DNA of 64,000 nucleotides, from NCBI RefSeq assembly GCF_020873895.1, contig NZ_JAHWGT010000019.1:94579-158578 (forward strand), in the 5' to 3' direction. A program made the translations under genes and the position numbers. Shown here piece by piece: positions 17,284 through 27,062 of the stretch. The notes under the pieces are model-generated. The model was not told where the DNA came from. It made no database searches and saw only the letters and a list, made by a program, of their open reading frames with translations. The first letter of the stretch is position 1. The number at the start of each line of letters is the position of its first letter. The stretch comes from Streptomyces sp. DH12 (lineage in GTDB: Bacteria > Actinomycetota > Actinomycetes > Streptomycetales > Streptomycetaceae).

Positions 17284-18009
17284 GTGCCAGTACCTGTTGT
17301 CCTCGCCGGGCGCACCGTGCGCCTGGAGCCGCTGGCCGCGCGCCACGCGGAGGGCCTCGCCCGGGCCGGCGCGCAGGACCGCGCCGCGTACGCCTACACC
17401 CCCGTGCCCGACGGTCCGGAGGCGGCACACGACTACGTCGCCCGCGCGCTGCGCGACCAGGCGGCGGGCCGCTCGCTGCCGTTCGCTCTGGTCGGCGCCG
17501 CCGACGGCCGGGTGATCGGCGCCACCCGGTTCGCGGAGCTGGACTACTGGGCGGGGCCCCTGGTGTGGCCCCCGACCACCGGCGTCCCCCGCGGCGACCC
17601 GCTCACCGCCGTGCCCGACGCGGCGGAGATCGGCAACACCTGGTTCGCCGCGGAGGCCCGCGGCACCGGTGCCAACACGGAGGCCAAGCTGCTCATGCTC
17701 GCCCACGCCTTCGACACCTGGGGCGTGCGCCGCGTCTCGCTCCGCGCCGACGCGCGCAACTCGCGCTCGCGCGCCGCGATCGAACGGCTCGGCGTCACCT
17801 GCGAAGGGGTCCGCCGGGCCCACTCGCGGGGGCTGGACGGCGTCGTCCGCGACACCGCCTTCTACTCGGTCCTGGCCGAGGAGTGGCCCGCCGTCCGCTC
17901 CGTCATCGAGCTGCGTCTCTCCGCCACCGGCACGCCCGCGCGGATTCCCCCGCCGCACCCGGGCCACCGGCACCACGAGGACGCCGGCGGTCGGCTCCTC
18001 CTCACCTGA
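17284..18009 (+). CDS. GNAT-family N-acetyltransferase
   Basis: This 241-aa protein of the RimJ/RimL-like GNAT group would transfer an acetyl group from acetyl-CoA to an amine. The N-terminus RTVRLEPLAARHAEGL is typical. The segment EIGNTWFAAEARGTGANTEAK carries the region of the acetyl-CoA loop, and RVSLRADARNSRSRAAIERLG carries the beta5-alpha4 Asn-Ser motif. The start GTG 17284 is chosen for its GAGG site; longer upstream frames lack one. The C-terminal 25 residues are His/Pro-rich. A gene for a DUF5133 protein follows after 75 nt in the same direction. The acetylated substrate is unknown. Confidence 0.88.
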   Translation: MPVPVVLAGRTVRLEPLAARHAEGLARAGAQDRAAYAYTPVPDGPEAAHDYVARALRDQAAGRSLPFALVGAADGRVIGATRFAELDYWAGPLVWPPTTGVPRGDPLTAVPDAAEIGNTWFAAEARGTGANTEAKLLMLAHAFDTWGVRRVSLRADARNSRSRAAIERLGVTCEGVRRAHSRGLDGVVRDTAFYSVLAEEWPAVRSVIELRLSATGTPARIPPPHPGHRHHEDAGGRLLLT

Positions 18010-18084
18010 CGCACACGACCCACGCGTGTGGGCGGGGGAAGCCCGGGTAAGCGGACGCCCTGACCGTAGGAAAGGAGCCGAGTC

Positions 18085-18330
18085 GTGCTGATGGCCCACC
18101 CCGCCGTGCTGACGAAGCTGATAGAGGAGTACGAGGCGCTCAGCAAGCTGGACGCCGGCAACGGCACACCGGCCGTCCGCCAGCGGCTGGCGGACGTCGC
18201 GTACACGCTGTGCGTCTCCACCGGGACGCACGACGTCGACGCGGCCCTCGTCGCCGCCCGGCACCAGCTCCCCGGCGCCCGGCCCGAGGACGACTCCGTG
18301 CTCACGGACGACTCCCTGCTCACGGCCTGA
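18085..18330 (+). CDS. DUF5133 domain protein
   Basis: This 81-aa acidic helical protein starts MLMAHPAVLTKLIEEYEAL, which matches the actinomycete DUF5133 family. Its function is not known. Members are small, cytoplasmic and often near regulatory genes. The GTG at 18085 has a strong AAGGAG site, and ATG 18091 is a possible alternative. It ends 62 nt from the convergent PP2C phosphatase gene. Confidence 0.85.
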   Translation: MLMAHPAVLTKLIEEYEALSKLDAGNGTPAVRQRLADVAYTLCVSTGTHDVDAALVAARHQLPGARPEDDSVLTDDSLLTA

Positions 18331-18392
18331 CGCGCGGCCGGCCGGTCGGCCCGCCCGGCCGGACCTGGGCGAGCCGCAGGGGGCCCGCGAGG

Positions 18393-20903
18393 TCAGTCGG
18401 CCTCAGGCGGGCCCAGGTGGAGCAGGCAGACGTCGTCGCGGCGCGTCGGGGACAGGTCCGCGGTGAGCCGCAGGGTGAGGTGCTCCGCGCCCTGCTCGTC
18501 GCCGACCGCCCCGGCCGCGACCGCCGCGAGTCGCGCGAGGCCCTCGGCGATGTCCTCGGCCGGGCGCTCGACCAGCCCGTCGGTGTACAGCAGCAGGTGG
18601 TCCCCGGCCTCCAGGGTGAACCGCTGCTCCTCGTAGCGGCACTCCGCCGTCGCGCCCAGGATGATCCCGGCGGGCGGTTCGAGGAACCGGGCCGTGCCGT
18701 CCCGGACCAGCAGCGGCGGCAGGTGGCCCGCCTGGACCCACGTCATCGTCCGGTCCCACGGCTGGTAGCGCGCGAGGATCATCGTGGCGGTGGTGTGGCG
18801 GCCCTCGGCCGCGTGCAGCAGCAGCGCGTTGAGCCGCATCAGCGCGTCGGGCAGCGGCGAACCCGTCACGATCATGCCCTTGGCGGTGAACCTCAGCTGC
18901 GCCATGGTCGCGACGGCCCCGATGCCGTGCCCGGCCACGTCGCCGATGACGAACAGCCCGCTGCCGTCGGGCAGCCCGATGGCGCTGTACCAGTCGCCCC
19001 CGACGCTGAGCCCCTCCTCCGACGGCAGGTAGAAGACCTCGGTGCGCAGCCCGGCGACCGTGAGCCTCCGCTCCTGCCGGGGCAGCAGCGCCTCCTGGAG
19101 GCTCTTCGCCAGTGCCCGCTCGGCCTGGAGCAGGCCCTGCTGCACGAGGAAGGCGCGCTCGGACTCCAGCAGCGCCTGCTCGGCCCGGCGCTGCGCCGTC
19201 AGGTCCTGGTAGAGGGCGTGCACCTCGATGGCCGCGCCCGCGGGGTCCGTCACGGCCTCCGCGACGAACCGCACGTGCCGCACCCCCGCCCCGGTCGTGA
19301 TCCGGAACGTCCGGTCCACGGGGTCGGCCGCGTCCCGCAGGCGCCCGGCGGCCTCCGTCAGTTGCGGGACGTCCTCCGGGACGACGTGCAGCGCCAGCTC
19401 CTCCCAGGACACCGGGCCGTCGGCGGGGTCACGCCCGAGGATCCGGTACGCCTGCTCCGACCAGGTCGCCTCGCCCGTCAGGAGGTTCCACTCCGCCCAG
19501 CCCAGGTCGCCCAGGTGCTCCATCTGGTGCAGCCTGCGGGCCTCCCGCACGAGCGGGTCGTGGCACGCCCAGGTGACGACGAGCCGGCCGCCGAGGCGCG
19601 TGGCACGCACCGTGTAGGACGACTCGCTGGGCGCCCCGGCGGCCACCTCCTCGTACGTGAACGACTCGCTCTCGTACGGCACACCGGTCAGCAGCGCGTC
19701 GCGGTAGCCGCGCCACAGGTCGGTGCCAGCGACCGTCGGGTAGGTCTCCAGGACGCGCCGCCCCACCATCTCCCGGCCGCGCCGGCCGACGGAGTCGACC
19801 GACTCGGGGGCGGCCGCGTCGATGCGGTAGTCCGCGACGTCGCCGTCGGGTGACCACAGGGGGGTGAGCAGGACCGCCGGCATCGGCAGGGTGTCGAGGA
19901 CCGCCTGCACCACGCTGGCGTCCGGAACGGCGCTCCCGGCGTCCGCCGGGCCGCCCGGCCCCGCCCGGCCCGCCGCCGGTACCGGCCCGTCGTACGGTAC
20001 GGCTCCGACTGCCGGTGCGGCGCCGGGCGCGGCCCCGTTGGCCGCCGTGGTCCCGATCGCCGCGGCCGGACCGGGCGCGGCACCGGGGAACCGGGTGCGC
20101 AGCAGCCCTCCCGCCAGCAGTGCCGCCTCCCGCAGCAGGGTCCGGGCGGCCGGGGTGAACGGCGCGGGTCCGGCCGGGAGGTAGCCGACGACGCCGGTCG
20201 TCGCGTCGGCGCCGGCGACGGGCACCCAGGCGACCCCCGCCCGGCGCCCGGCGGGCCCGCCCAGCGGGGCCGGGCCCGCGGGCTCCCGCACGGCGTCGTC
20301 CTCCCACACCGGGCGGCCGCCGCGGGCCGCGTCCACGGCCGCGTGGCCGCTCGTCGCGGGGATCCGGGACCGGTGGACCGCCGCCCCCTCGACACCGGCG
20401 TGGCCGCGCAGCACCAGGTCCCCCGAGGGCTGCTCCACCCCGTACCACAGCACCCCGGCCACGGCCGCCGCGCGGCGCAGGCCGCCCAGGAGCGCGCGGG
20501 CCGCGTCCTGGTGCGTGCGGGCGGCCTCCAGTCGCCCGGCCAGCTCGGCCAGGACCCGCGCCCGGCCCGCCGACGCCTCCGGCGCGCGCCGTCCCGGGCC
20601 GGTGTCCGGTGTCCGCGGGAGCGTCCCGAGCGGCGGGGCGGATGAGGGGCCCCGGCGGGCGTCACCGCCGAGCACGCTCCAGCACTCCTCGGTGACGGTG
20701 CGGCCCTGTTCGCCGGCGCCGCGCGCGAGCGCCGCGCCGGCCGCGCCGGCCGACAGGCCGTCCCGCCCCATGAGCACGCCCTTGGCGCGCTCGTGGACGG
20801 CGGCGGTGGCCAGCGTGTCCTCCAACTCCTCCACGCGAGCGCGCAACCTGGCCACGGTCTGGGCGAACGCCACCATCTCGGAGGCGTCGTCGTCCGTCGG
20901 CAC
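18393..20903 (-). CDS. ANTAR-GAF-PAS-PP2C (SpoIIE-type) phosphatase
   Basis: This 836-aa multidomain protein has an N-terminal ANTAR-like helical region (about 8-75, with ERAKGVLMGRDGLS). A GAF domain (about 115-260) follows, then an Ala/Gly/Pro-rich linker, one or two PAS domains (about 325-545) and a C-terminal PP2C phosphatase (about 575-836). Metal-binding Asp residues are visible in GGDWYSA, IGDVAGHG, LLYTDGLVE and RRDDVCLL, so the phosphatase should be active. Such proteins dephosphorylate STAS anti-anti-sigma factors in response to a signal. The ANTAR part, normally RNA-binding, is unusual at the N-terminus of such a phosphatase but recurs in streptomycetes. The GTG at 20903 is chosen for a GGAGG site; GTG 20918 is an alternative. 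The opposite-strand long frames are shadows. Confidence 0.9.
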   Translation of the reverse strand: MPTDDDASEMVAFAQTVARLRARVEELEDTLATAAVHERAKGVLMGRDGLSAGAAGAALARGAGEQGRTVTEECWSVLGGDARRGPSSAPPLGTLPRTPDTGPGRRAPEASAGRARVLAELAGRLEAARTHQDAARALLGGLRRAAAVAGVLWYGVEQPSGDLVLRGHAGVEGAAVHRSRIPATSGHAAVDAARGGRPVWEDDAVREPAGPAPLGGPAGRRAGVAWVPVAGADATTGVVGYLPAGPAPFTPAARTLLREAALLAGGLLRTRFPGAAPGPAAAIGTTAANGAAPGAAPAVGAVPYDGPVPAAGRAGPGGPADAGSAVPDASVVQAVLDTLPMPAVLLTPLWSPDGDVADYRIDAAAPESVDSVGRRGREMVGRRVLETYPTVAGTDLWRGYRDALLTGVPYESESFTYEEVAAGAPSESSYTVRATRLGGRLVVTWACHDPLVREARRLHQMEHLGDLGWAEWNLLTGEATWSEQAYRILGRDPADGPVSWEELALHVVPEDVPQLTEAAGRLRDAADPVDRTFRITTGAGVRHVRFVAEAVTDPAGAAIEVHALYQDLTAQRRAEQALLESERAFLVQQGLLQAERALAKSLQEALLPRQERRLTVAGLRTEVFYLPSEEGLSVGGDWYSAIGLPDGSGLFVIGDVAGHGIGAVATMAQLRFTAKGMIVTGSPLPDALMRLNALLLHAAEGRHTTATMILARYQPWDRTMTWVQAGHLPPLLVRDGTARFLEPPAGIILGATAECRYEEQRFTLEAGDHLLLYTDGLVERPAEDIAEGLARLAAVAAGAVGDEQGAEHLTLRLTADLSPTRRDDVCLLHLGPPEAD

Positions 20904-21057
20904 ACGCGGGTCTTCCACCCTCCGAGCATGGCACACCCCTTTGGCCCACGCCGCGCACCGGGGGTGTACTCCACCCGGCCCCGTGCCCGCCGCCCGCGCC
21001 CCGCCACCCGGCAGGGCCGACGTGCGGGGCGCGGCGGCCTGCGGTAGACACGGGTGC

Positions 21058-21552
21058 GTGCAGACCTTCCTGCCGTACCCGTCCTTCGGGGACTCCGCCC
21101 GTGCCATGGACCTCCGGCGCCTGGGCAAGCAGCGGGTGGAGGCCCTCCAGGTGTTCCGCGGGCTGACCGTGCCCGGGTACGGGTGGCGCCGGCACCCCGC
21201 CGTGCGCATGTGGATCGGGTACGAGGAGGCCCTGGTCCGGTACGGCCTGGAGATGTGCGACGTCTGGACGGCGCGGGGCCACCGCGACACCTGCGCCGAC
21301 TCCCTCCTCGCCGGGTACCGCGAGCTGCGCCCCGACGCGCCCGTCCGCGGGCAGGACGAGCTGGCGCGGGCCGGGGAGGTGCCGCCGTGGCTGGGCGACC
21401 CGCTGTTCCACCGCAGCCACCAGTCGGCGCTCGTGCGCAAGGACCCCGCGTACTACACGGAGTGCTTCCCCGGCGTCCCGGCCGACCTCGGCTACGTCTG
21501 GCCCGCGTCGGACCGCGACCCGGAGGTCCACCCCGGCACCACCCCGGGCTGA
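21058..21552 (+). CDS. MSMEG_6728-family protein (pyrimidine-dimer glycosylase-like)
   Basis: This 164-aa protein begins VQTFLPYPSFGDSARAMDL and contains RLGKQRVEALQ, GYGWRRHPAVRMW and HRSHQSALVRKDP. These are hallmarks of the actinobacterial MSMEG_6728 family, which is distantly related to T4 endonuclease V. Members are thought to be DNA glycosylases, but the activity of this group is not well established. The GTG at 21058 lacks a strong ribosome site. The gene is divergent from the ANTAR-PP2C gene and convergent with the phospholipase D gene. Confidence 0.85.
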   Translation: MQTFLPYPSFGDSARAMDLRRLGKQRVEALQVFRGLTVPGYGWRRHPAVRMWIGYEEALVRYGLEMCDVWTARGHRDTCADSLLAGYRELRPDAPVRGQDELARAGEVPPWLGDPLFHRSHQSALVRKDPAYYTECFPGVPADLGYVWPASDRDPEVHPGTTPG

Positions 21553-21716
21553 CCGGGAACCCACGGCCCCCGCCCGGGAAGCCGCCGGCGGCGCACCCGT
21601 CGCTCCCGACGGCATAGGTGCGTCGACGACCGTGGGCGCGGGCACCCGGAGGACCACCGCACTCTCCGCGGCAGGGCGGTGGCGGGCCCGGGTCCGGCCC
21701 TCGCCCGGCCCGACAC

Positions 21717-21734
21717 GGCTCGCTCGTGCGAGCC
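21717..21734. terminator. Short hairpin between convergent genes
   Basis: Perfect 7-bp arms GGCTCGC/GCGAGCC have a 4-nt loop, in the 236-nt gap between the MSMEG_6728-family gene and the phospholipase D gene. The rest of the gap has no gene or obvious signal. Confidence 0.5.
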
Positions 21735-21788
21735 CCGGGCGACCCGCGCGGCCGGTTTCCCGCCTCTGCCGGACCGCCCCCGTCCCGC

Positions 21789-23402
21789 TCAGTACGCGCC
21801 GCGTCGGCGCAGCCGTCCCGGGCGGCCGTCCGGGTCGACGAGCAGGCGGTACGCCGGGGCGGACAGCGCCGCCGCGAGCGGTGACAGCCGGGGTGTGCGG
21901 TACGTCCGCAGCCGGCCCGGCGGGCGCGGCCCCCGGCGGCCGCCGTCGTGCCAGTCGTCCAGCGCGGCCGCGGACGCGGCGAAGGCGCGGAAGGTCTCGG
22001 CGGGCTCGCACAGCGGCTCCGGGTCGTCCCGGGAGGCGGGCGCCGCCCGGTCCAGGTGCTCCCGCGCGAGGGCCAGCCGCAGCTCCCGCGCGTAGCGGCG
22101 GGCCCCGTCGCCGAGGCCGGCCGGGTCGCGCGGCTGCCGGGGGTCGGCGGCCTCGTCCAGGACGGCGCAGCTCAGTTCGGAGTCGTGGGTCCACGAGCGG
22201 AGGTTGACGTTGTCCGAGCCGACGACCGCCCACACGTCGTCGACCACGCACACCTTCGCGTGGACGTACACGGGTGTCCCGGCGTGGTTCTCCAACCCGT
22301 ACACGGCGACGCGGTCGCCGCCGGCGCCGCGCAGCCCCTCCAGCGCGGCGATCCGGCCGACGAGGCTCGCCGGGAGCGCCAGCCGCCCGTCCGACTCGGG
22401 GAAGGACGGGACCACCGCCACCATCCGCAGGCCGGGGTGGGCGCGGAGCGCGTCGGCGAAGCACCGGACCACGTCCGTGGACCACAGGTACTGATCCTCC
22501 AGGTAGATCAGCGAGCGGGCGCGGCGCAGCGCCTTCAGATAGGCGCGCGCGATGCTGCGCTCGCCGTCGGGGGCGAAGTCGTACCCGTGCAGCAGGCGCC
22601 GCGGGTAGGTGCGCAGCACCTGCACCGTGCGGGTGCCGCGGGACGGCGGGTCGGGCAGCTGGGGCGGCAGGGGGTCGGCGAAGGTGTCCTCGCGGCGGAG
22701 GAGCTGGCGCAGCCGGGTCGCGGGGCTGCGGCTCAGGGGCGCGGGGTCGTCCCAGCGTTCGCGGAAGCACGCCTCCACGTCCCCGACGGCCGGGCCGCGC
22801 ACGGCCAGCTGGATGTCGTGCCACGGCGGGCGCGGCCCGTAGGCGTCGGCGATGGGCAGTGACTGCGGGTCGCCGCGGTGCGCGGCGTCGTCGCGCCGGT
22901 TGTGGCAGAGGTCCGTGCTGCCGACGAAGGCGACGTCCCGCTCGGGGCGGCCCGGGTGCCGCAGGACGACGTACTTCTGGTGGTGGGAGCCGCCTGGGCG
23001 CACCCGCATGTCGAGGAGGTACTCGCCGCCAGCCGCCTGGACGACCTCGCCCAGGTGCCGGTTGGCCTCCGCGCTGAACCGGAAGCGGTCCAGGTGCGAG
23101 CGCCACACCAGCCCCTTGACGATCACACCGCGGCGCGCCGCGTCGGCGAGGACGGCCCCGACCTCGCTGCCCTCCCCGTCCAGCCGTTCGTCGGGGTCCC
23201 CGCGCCAGTCGGTGAAGAGGCACAGGTCACCGGCGCGCTGGGCGCGGACCGCGGCGAGCAGCTCCGCGAAGTACGCGGCGCCGTGCACGAGCGGGCGCAC
23301 GTCGTTGCCGCGGGTCCACGCGGCCTCGCCGCGCCGGCTGTCCAGGCGGACGGCCGGATTGCCGCGTTCCGTCGCGGTCAGCAGCCAGTCGGTGGGTTCC
23401 AC
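21789..23402 (-). CDS. Phospholipase D-like protein with two HKD motifs
   Basis: This 537-aa protein has two PLD-superfamily halves. The first HKD motif is SHHQKYVVL followed by VGSTD (about residue 175), and the second is VHAKVCVVDD followed by GSDNVN (about 385). Both His and Lys residues are present, so a phosphohistidine mechanism is feasible. It resembles cardiolipin synthase/PLD-type enzymes acting on phosphodiesters. No signal peptide or transmembrane helix is seen, which suggests cytoplasmic location. The GTG at 23402 has a good GGAGGA site. The C-terminus is Arg-rich. It is a single gene after a terminator hairpin. Confidence 0.9.
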   Translation of the reverse strand: MEPTDWLLTATERGNPAVRLDSRRGEAAWTRGNDVRPLVHGAAYFAELLAAVRAQRAGDLCLFTDWRGDPDERLDGEGSEVGAVLADAARRGVIVKGLVWRSHLDRFRFSAEANRHLGEVVQAAGGEYLLDMRVRPGGSHHQKYVVLRHPGRPERDVAFVGSTDLCHNRRDDAAHRGDPQSLPIADAYGPRPPWHDIQLAVRGPAVGDVEACFRERWDDPAPLSRSPATRLRQLLRREDTFADPLPPQLPDPPSRGTRTVQVLRTYPRRLLHGYDFAPDGERSIARAYLKALRRARSLIYLEDQYLWSTDVVRCFADALRAHPGLRMVAVVPSFPESDGRLALPASLVGRIAALEGLRGAGGDRVAVYGLENHAGTPVYVHAKVCVVDDVWAVVGSDNVNLRSWTHDSELSCAVLDEAADPRQPRDPAGLGDGARRYARELRLALAREHLDRAAPASRDDPEPLCEPAETFRAFAASAAALDDWHDGGRRGPRPPGRLRTYRTPRLSPLAAALSAPAYRLLVDPDGRPGRLRRRGAY

Positions 23403-23631
23403 GGCGGGTCCTCCGGCCGTCGGGTCGTGCGTCGCCCTCCGCGTACCCCGTCGCGCCCCGCCCATCCGGCGCGGGCGGACCGGGACCGGGGCCGGTGCGG
23501 GGTGTTCCGCGGAGGCGGGCCGGGGGAGGGCCGAGGGGGAGGGACGCCGGGTACGGACGGCCGAGGTCCCGCCCACGGCGCGGGAAGCGTCGGGGACGGG
23601 ACCGGGTGGGACGGAACCGGTGGGACGCGGG

Positions 23632-23670
23632 GCGCGGGGCGGCGCCGTGCCGGACGGCGGCGCCCCGCGC
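23632..23670 (-). terminator. Strong hairpin after the secreted-protein gene
   Basis: Two 17-nt arms with a single mismatch and a 5-nt loop begin 7 nt after the stop codon of the secreted protein gene (leftward). This is one of the longest hairpins in the window and marks the end of the DUF6230-DUF6114 operon. It has no T-tract. Confidence 0.8.
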
Positions 23671-23677
23671 CCGTCGA

Positions 23678-24982
<1,305 letters not shown>

Positions 24983-25609
24983 TCAGAAGCATTCCTTCTT
25001 GCCCTTGCTGACCTTCATGTTGAGCCCGGAGAGCTTGAACGTGCCCGCGTTCGTCGCCCAGGCGACCTGCTTCAGCCCGGTGATGTGGATGTCGTCGGCC
25101 TGCTGGGCGAAGAGGTCCTGCATGCCCTGGGCGCCGTCGGGCCCCTTGTCGAGGGTCGACGCGTCGCGGCCGATCTCGATGTTGTTGAAGGCGGCGTCAC
25201 CCGACAGCTGCGTCGCGTCCACGAACAGGTCGGTGGCCGCGACGGGCGTCGTCTTGCCCGCGGTGAGGTTGAGGGAGATGTCCCCCACCACCGGCAGCGA
25301 CGTGACGACCGACTGGCACAGGCTGTGCAGCTTCGCCGAGCGGATCGCGGTGACCGCGACGGGCAGCAGCTCGCCGCGGGCGTTGGTGTCGATGCTGCCG
25401 TACTGGGCGAAGCCCTCGCCGGTCAGCCGCTCGGCCGACACCTTGAACTGCTGGCCGGATACGGCGAACGAGGCCGCGAGGGCCCCGCTCGACAGCGCGA
25501 CCCCCAGGGCGGCGGTGAGGGCGACGCCCGGTGCGGAGAGGGCGGCGAAGCGCTTCCACTGGATACGGCCGACGACCTCGTCCGTGTCCGTCGGGGGTGC
25601 CTTTCTCAT
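24983..25609 (-). CDS. DUF6230 family membrane-anchored protein
   Basis: This 208-aa protein has one hydrophobic segment (about 22-46, ALSAPGVALTAALGVALSSG) near the N-terminus. After it comes an extracellular beta-rich domain with SFAVSGQQFKVSAERL, and a C-terminal KGKKECF. The two Cys residues (LHSLCQS and the penultimate residue) could be bonded. It belongs to the streptomycete DUF6230 family of unknown function, which regularly pairs with DUF6114. The start ATG 25609 has an AGAGGGG site. The promoter at 25849-25877 probably drives this gene and the two downstream ones. Confidence 0.88.
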   Translation of the reverse strand: MRKAPPTDTDEVVGRIQWKRFAALSAPGVALTAALGVALSSGALAASFAVSGQQFKVSAERLTGEGFAQYGSIDTNARGELLPVAVTAIRSAKLHSLCQSVVTSLPVVGDISLNLTAGKTTPVAATDLFVDATQLSGDAAFNNIEIGRDASTLDKGPDGAQGMQDLFAQQADDIHITGLKQVAWATNAGTFKLSGLNMKVSKGKKECF

Positions 25610-25848
25610 GAACGATCCCCTCTGCTGGTGTGCGCGGCCGCACGGAGGTGTGCGGCCGCGGGTGTCGTCAGGCACACACGCGGGATGCCGCCGCAGGGGG
25701 TGTGACGTACCGTCAGGACGGCTCCGGGGGTCCGGCGTGCGGGGTGGGCCACCGGGGGTGCGCGGCGGTGCGCGGGAGAGTGAGCGGAGAGCGGCCGCGC
25801 GGTGGAGGCGCGACGCCGACCGTACTCGCGGGTGTTACCGACGGGTTG

Positions 25849-25877
25849 AATGTAAGAGTGCCATTGGCCATTGGCAA
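25849..25877 (-). promoter_or_regulatory. Likely housekeeping-type promoter for the DUF6230 operon, with overlapping repeats
   Basis: Read on the minus strand, TTGCCA (25877-25872) and TACATT (25854-25849) are separated by exactly 17 nt, close to the vegetative consensus. The spacer contains a tandem CCAATGG repeat that together forms a near-perfect 18-bp palindrome around 25859-25876. That is a plausible operator for the MerR regulator encoded 25 nt upstream. The 292-nt gap (25610-25901) has no gene. Confidence 0.6.
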
Positions 25878-25901
25878 GGTTGGGGGGCGGCGCTTTTCGG
25901 C

Positions 25902-26825
25902 CTACTCGACGGGCGGCTCCTCCGCCCCCGGCGCCCCTTCCACCCCACCTGCCCCGGCCGTCCTCCCCGCGGCTTCCGCCCCCGCGGCTTCCGCTCCCTG
26001 GTCCTCCGCCGCTCCCCGTGCCCCCGCCGCCCCCTGCGCCCCGCGCAGCCAGCCGGCCATCTCCGCGTCCATCCGCTCCGCCATCGCGCGGGAGAACTCC
26101 GCGGCCACCACGTCCCCCGCCACCGGCCGCAGGGCCGTGACCGCGTCGATGACCCGCTGGACGTCGTCCGGCGTCAGCTCGTCCAACTCCCGCCCCGCGA
26201 TCACGTGCCGGCGGAACAGGTCCACGAACCGGCCCGCCACCGCGTCCGCCTGGCTCCGCACGAAGGCCGCGACGTCCAGGATCTCCGAGACCGGGACACC
26301 CTCCCGGACCACGGCGGAGGTGGCGTCCAGCAGCCGGCGGCTGACGTGGGTCACCGTCTCCCCGTCCATCCGCAGGTACCCGAGCTCCACCGCCCGGCGG
26401 GTGTCGGCCGCGGTGCCCGCCGTCCCGAACAACTCGGCGAGGGCCGACAGCGGCAGGCTGACCGGTTCGTCGTTCACCCAGCCGTGCGACATCACCCGTT
26501 CCAGCCCCAGCAGCCCCGCGATGCCGCTGCCCTGCTCCCACGCCCGCAGCAGTTCGCCGATGCCGTTGACCGAATACCCCCGGCCCAACAGGTCGTCGAT
26601 GAGCCGCAGCCGTGCCAGGTGCTCGTCGGAGTACCAGGCGATCCGGCCCTCCCGCTCCGGCGGCGGCAGCAGCCCCCGTTCCTGGTAGTAGCGCAGGTTG
26701 CGCTCCTTCACCCCGGCCGCCCGGGCCAGCTCGTCGCGCCGGTACCGCTTCCCCCGCCGCTGCCGCTGGTCGCCCGGGCCGGTACGCCCGTCGCGATCCG
26801 GCTGCTGCCTGCCCCGTCCGCTCAT
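25902..26825 (-). CDS. MerR-family regulator
   Basis: This 307-aa regulator has a winged HTH at about residues 28-95: KRYRRDELARAAGVKERNLRYYQERGLLPPP, here spread over two helices and the wing, followed by HLARLRLIDDLLGRGYS. The long C-terminal region (100-250) is helical and carries no Cys cluster, so metal sensing is unlikely and an organic ligand is more plausible. The last 45 residues are Ala/Gly/Glu low complexity. The ATG at 26825 has GAGG immediately before it, so a slightly later start is possible. It lies in the same direction as the DUF6230 operon, 25 nt from that operon's promoter. Confidence 0.88.
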   Translation of the reverse strand: MSGRGRQQPDRDGRTGPGDQRQRRGKRYRRDELARAAGVKERNLRYYQERGLLPPPEREGRIAWYSDEHLARLRLIDDLLGRGYSVNGIGELLRAWEQGSGIAGLLGLERVMSHGWVNDEPVSLPLSALAELFGTAGTAADTRRAVELGYLRMDGETVTHVSRRLLDATSAVVREGVPVSEILDVAAFVRSQADAVAGRFVDLFRRHVIAGRELDELTPDDVQRVIDAVTALRPVAGDVVAAEFSRAMAERMDAEMAGWLRGAQGAAGARGAAEDQGAEAAGAEAAGRTAGAGGVEGAPGAEEPPVE

Positions 26826-27062
26826 CCTCGGGAGTCTAGGGGGCGCACCACACCCCTGGACCGTTACCCGCGATCATCCCGGCTCTCCACCGGCCACACC
26901 CGGGGCCCCGGCCGGCGGAGGACCGGCGGTTCCCCCGGCGGGGCCGCGCCCCGGCGGGCGCCCGGGTGCCGGGGAGCCGAGGCGTCCGTGACAGGCGGGA
27001 CGCGGCGGGGGAGGGTGGGGGACGGGGCGGCGCCCGCCGCCCCCCGGCAGGAGAGGAGCCCC

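Noticed and set aside
20515-21057. Long N-terminal extension of the MSMEG_6728-family gene
   Set aside because: It is antisense to the ANTAR-PP2C gene; family homology starts at GTG 21058.
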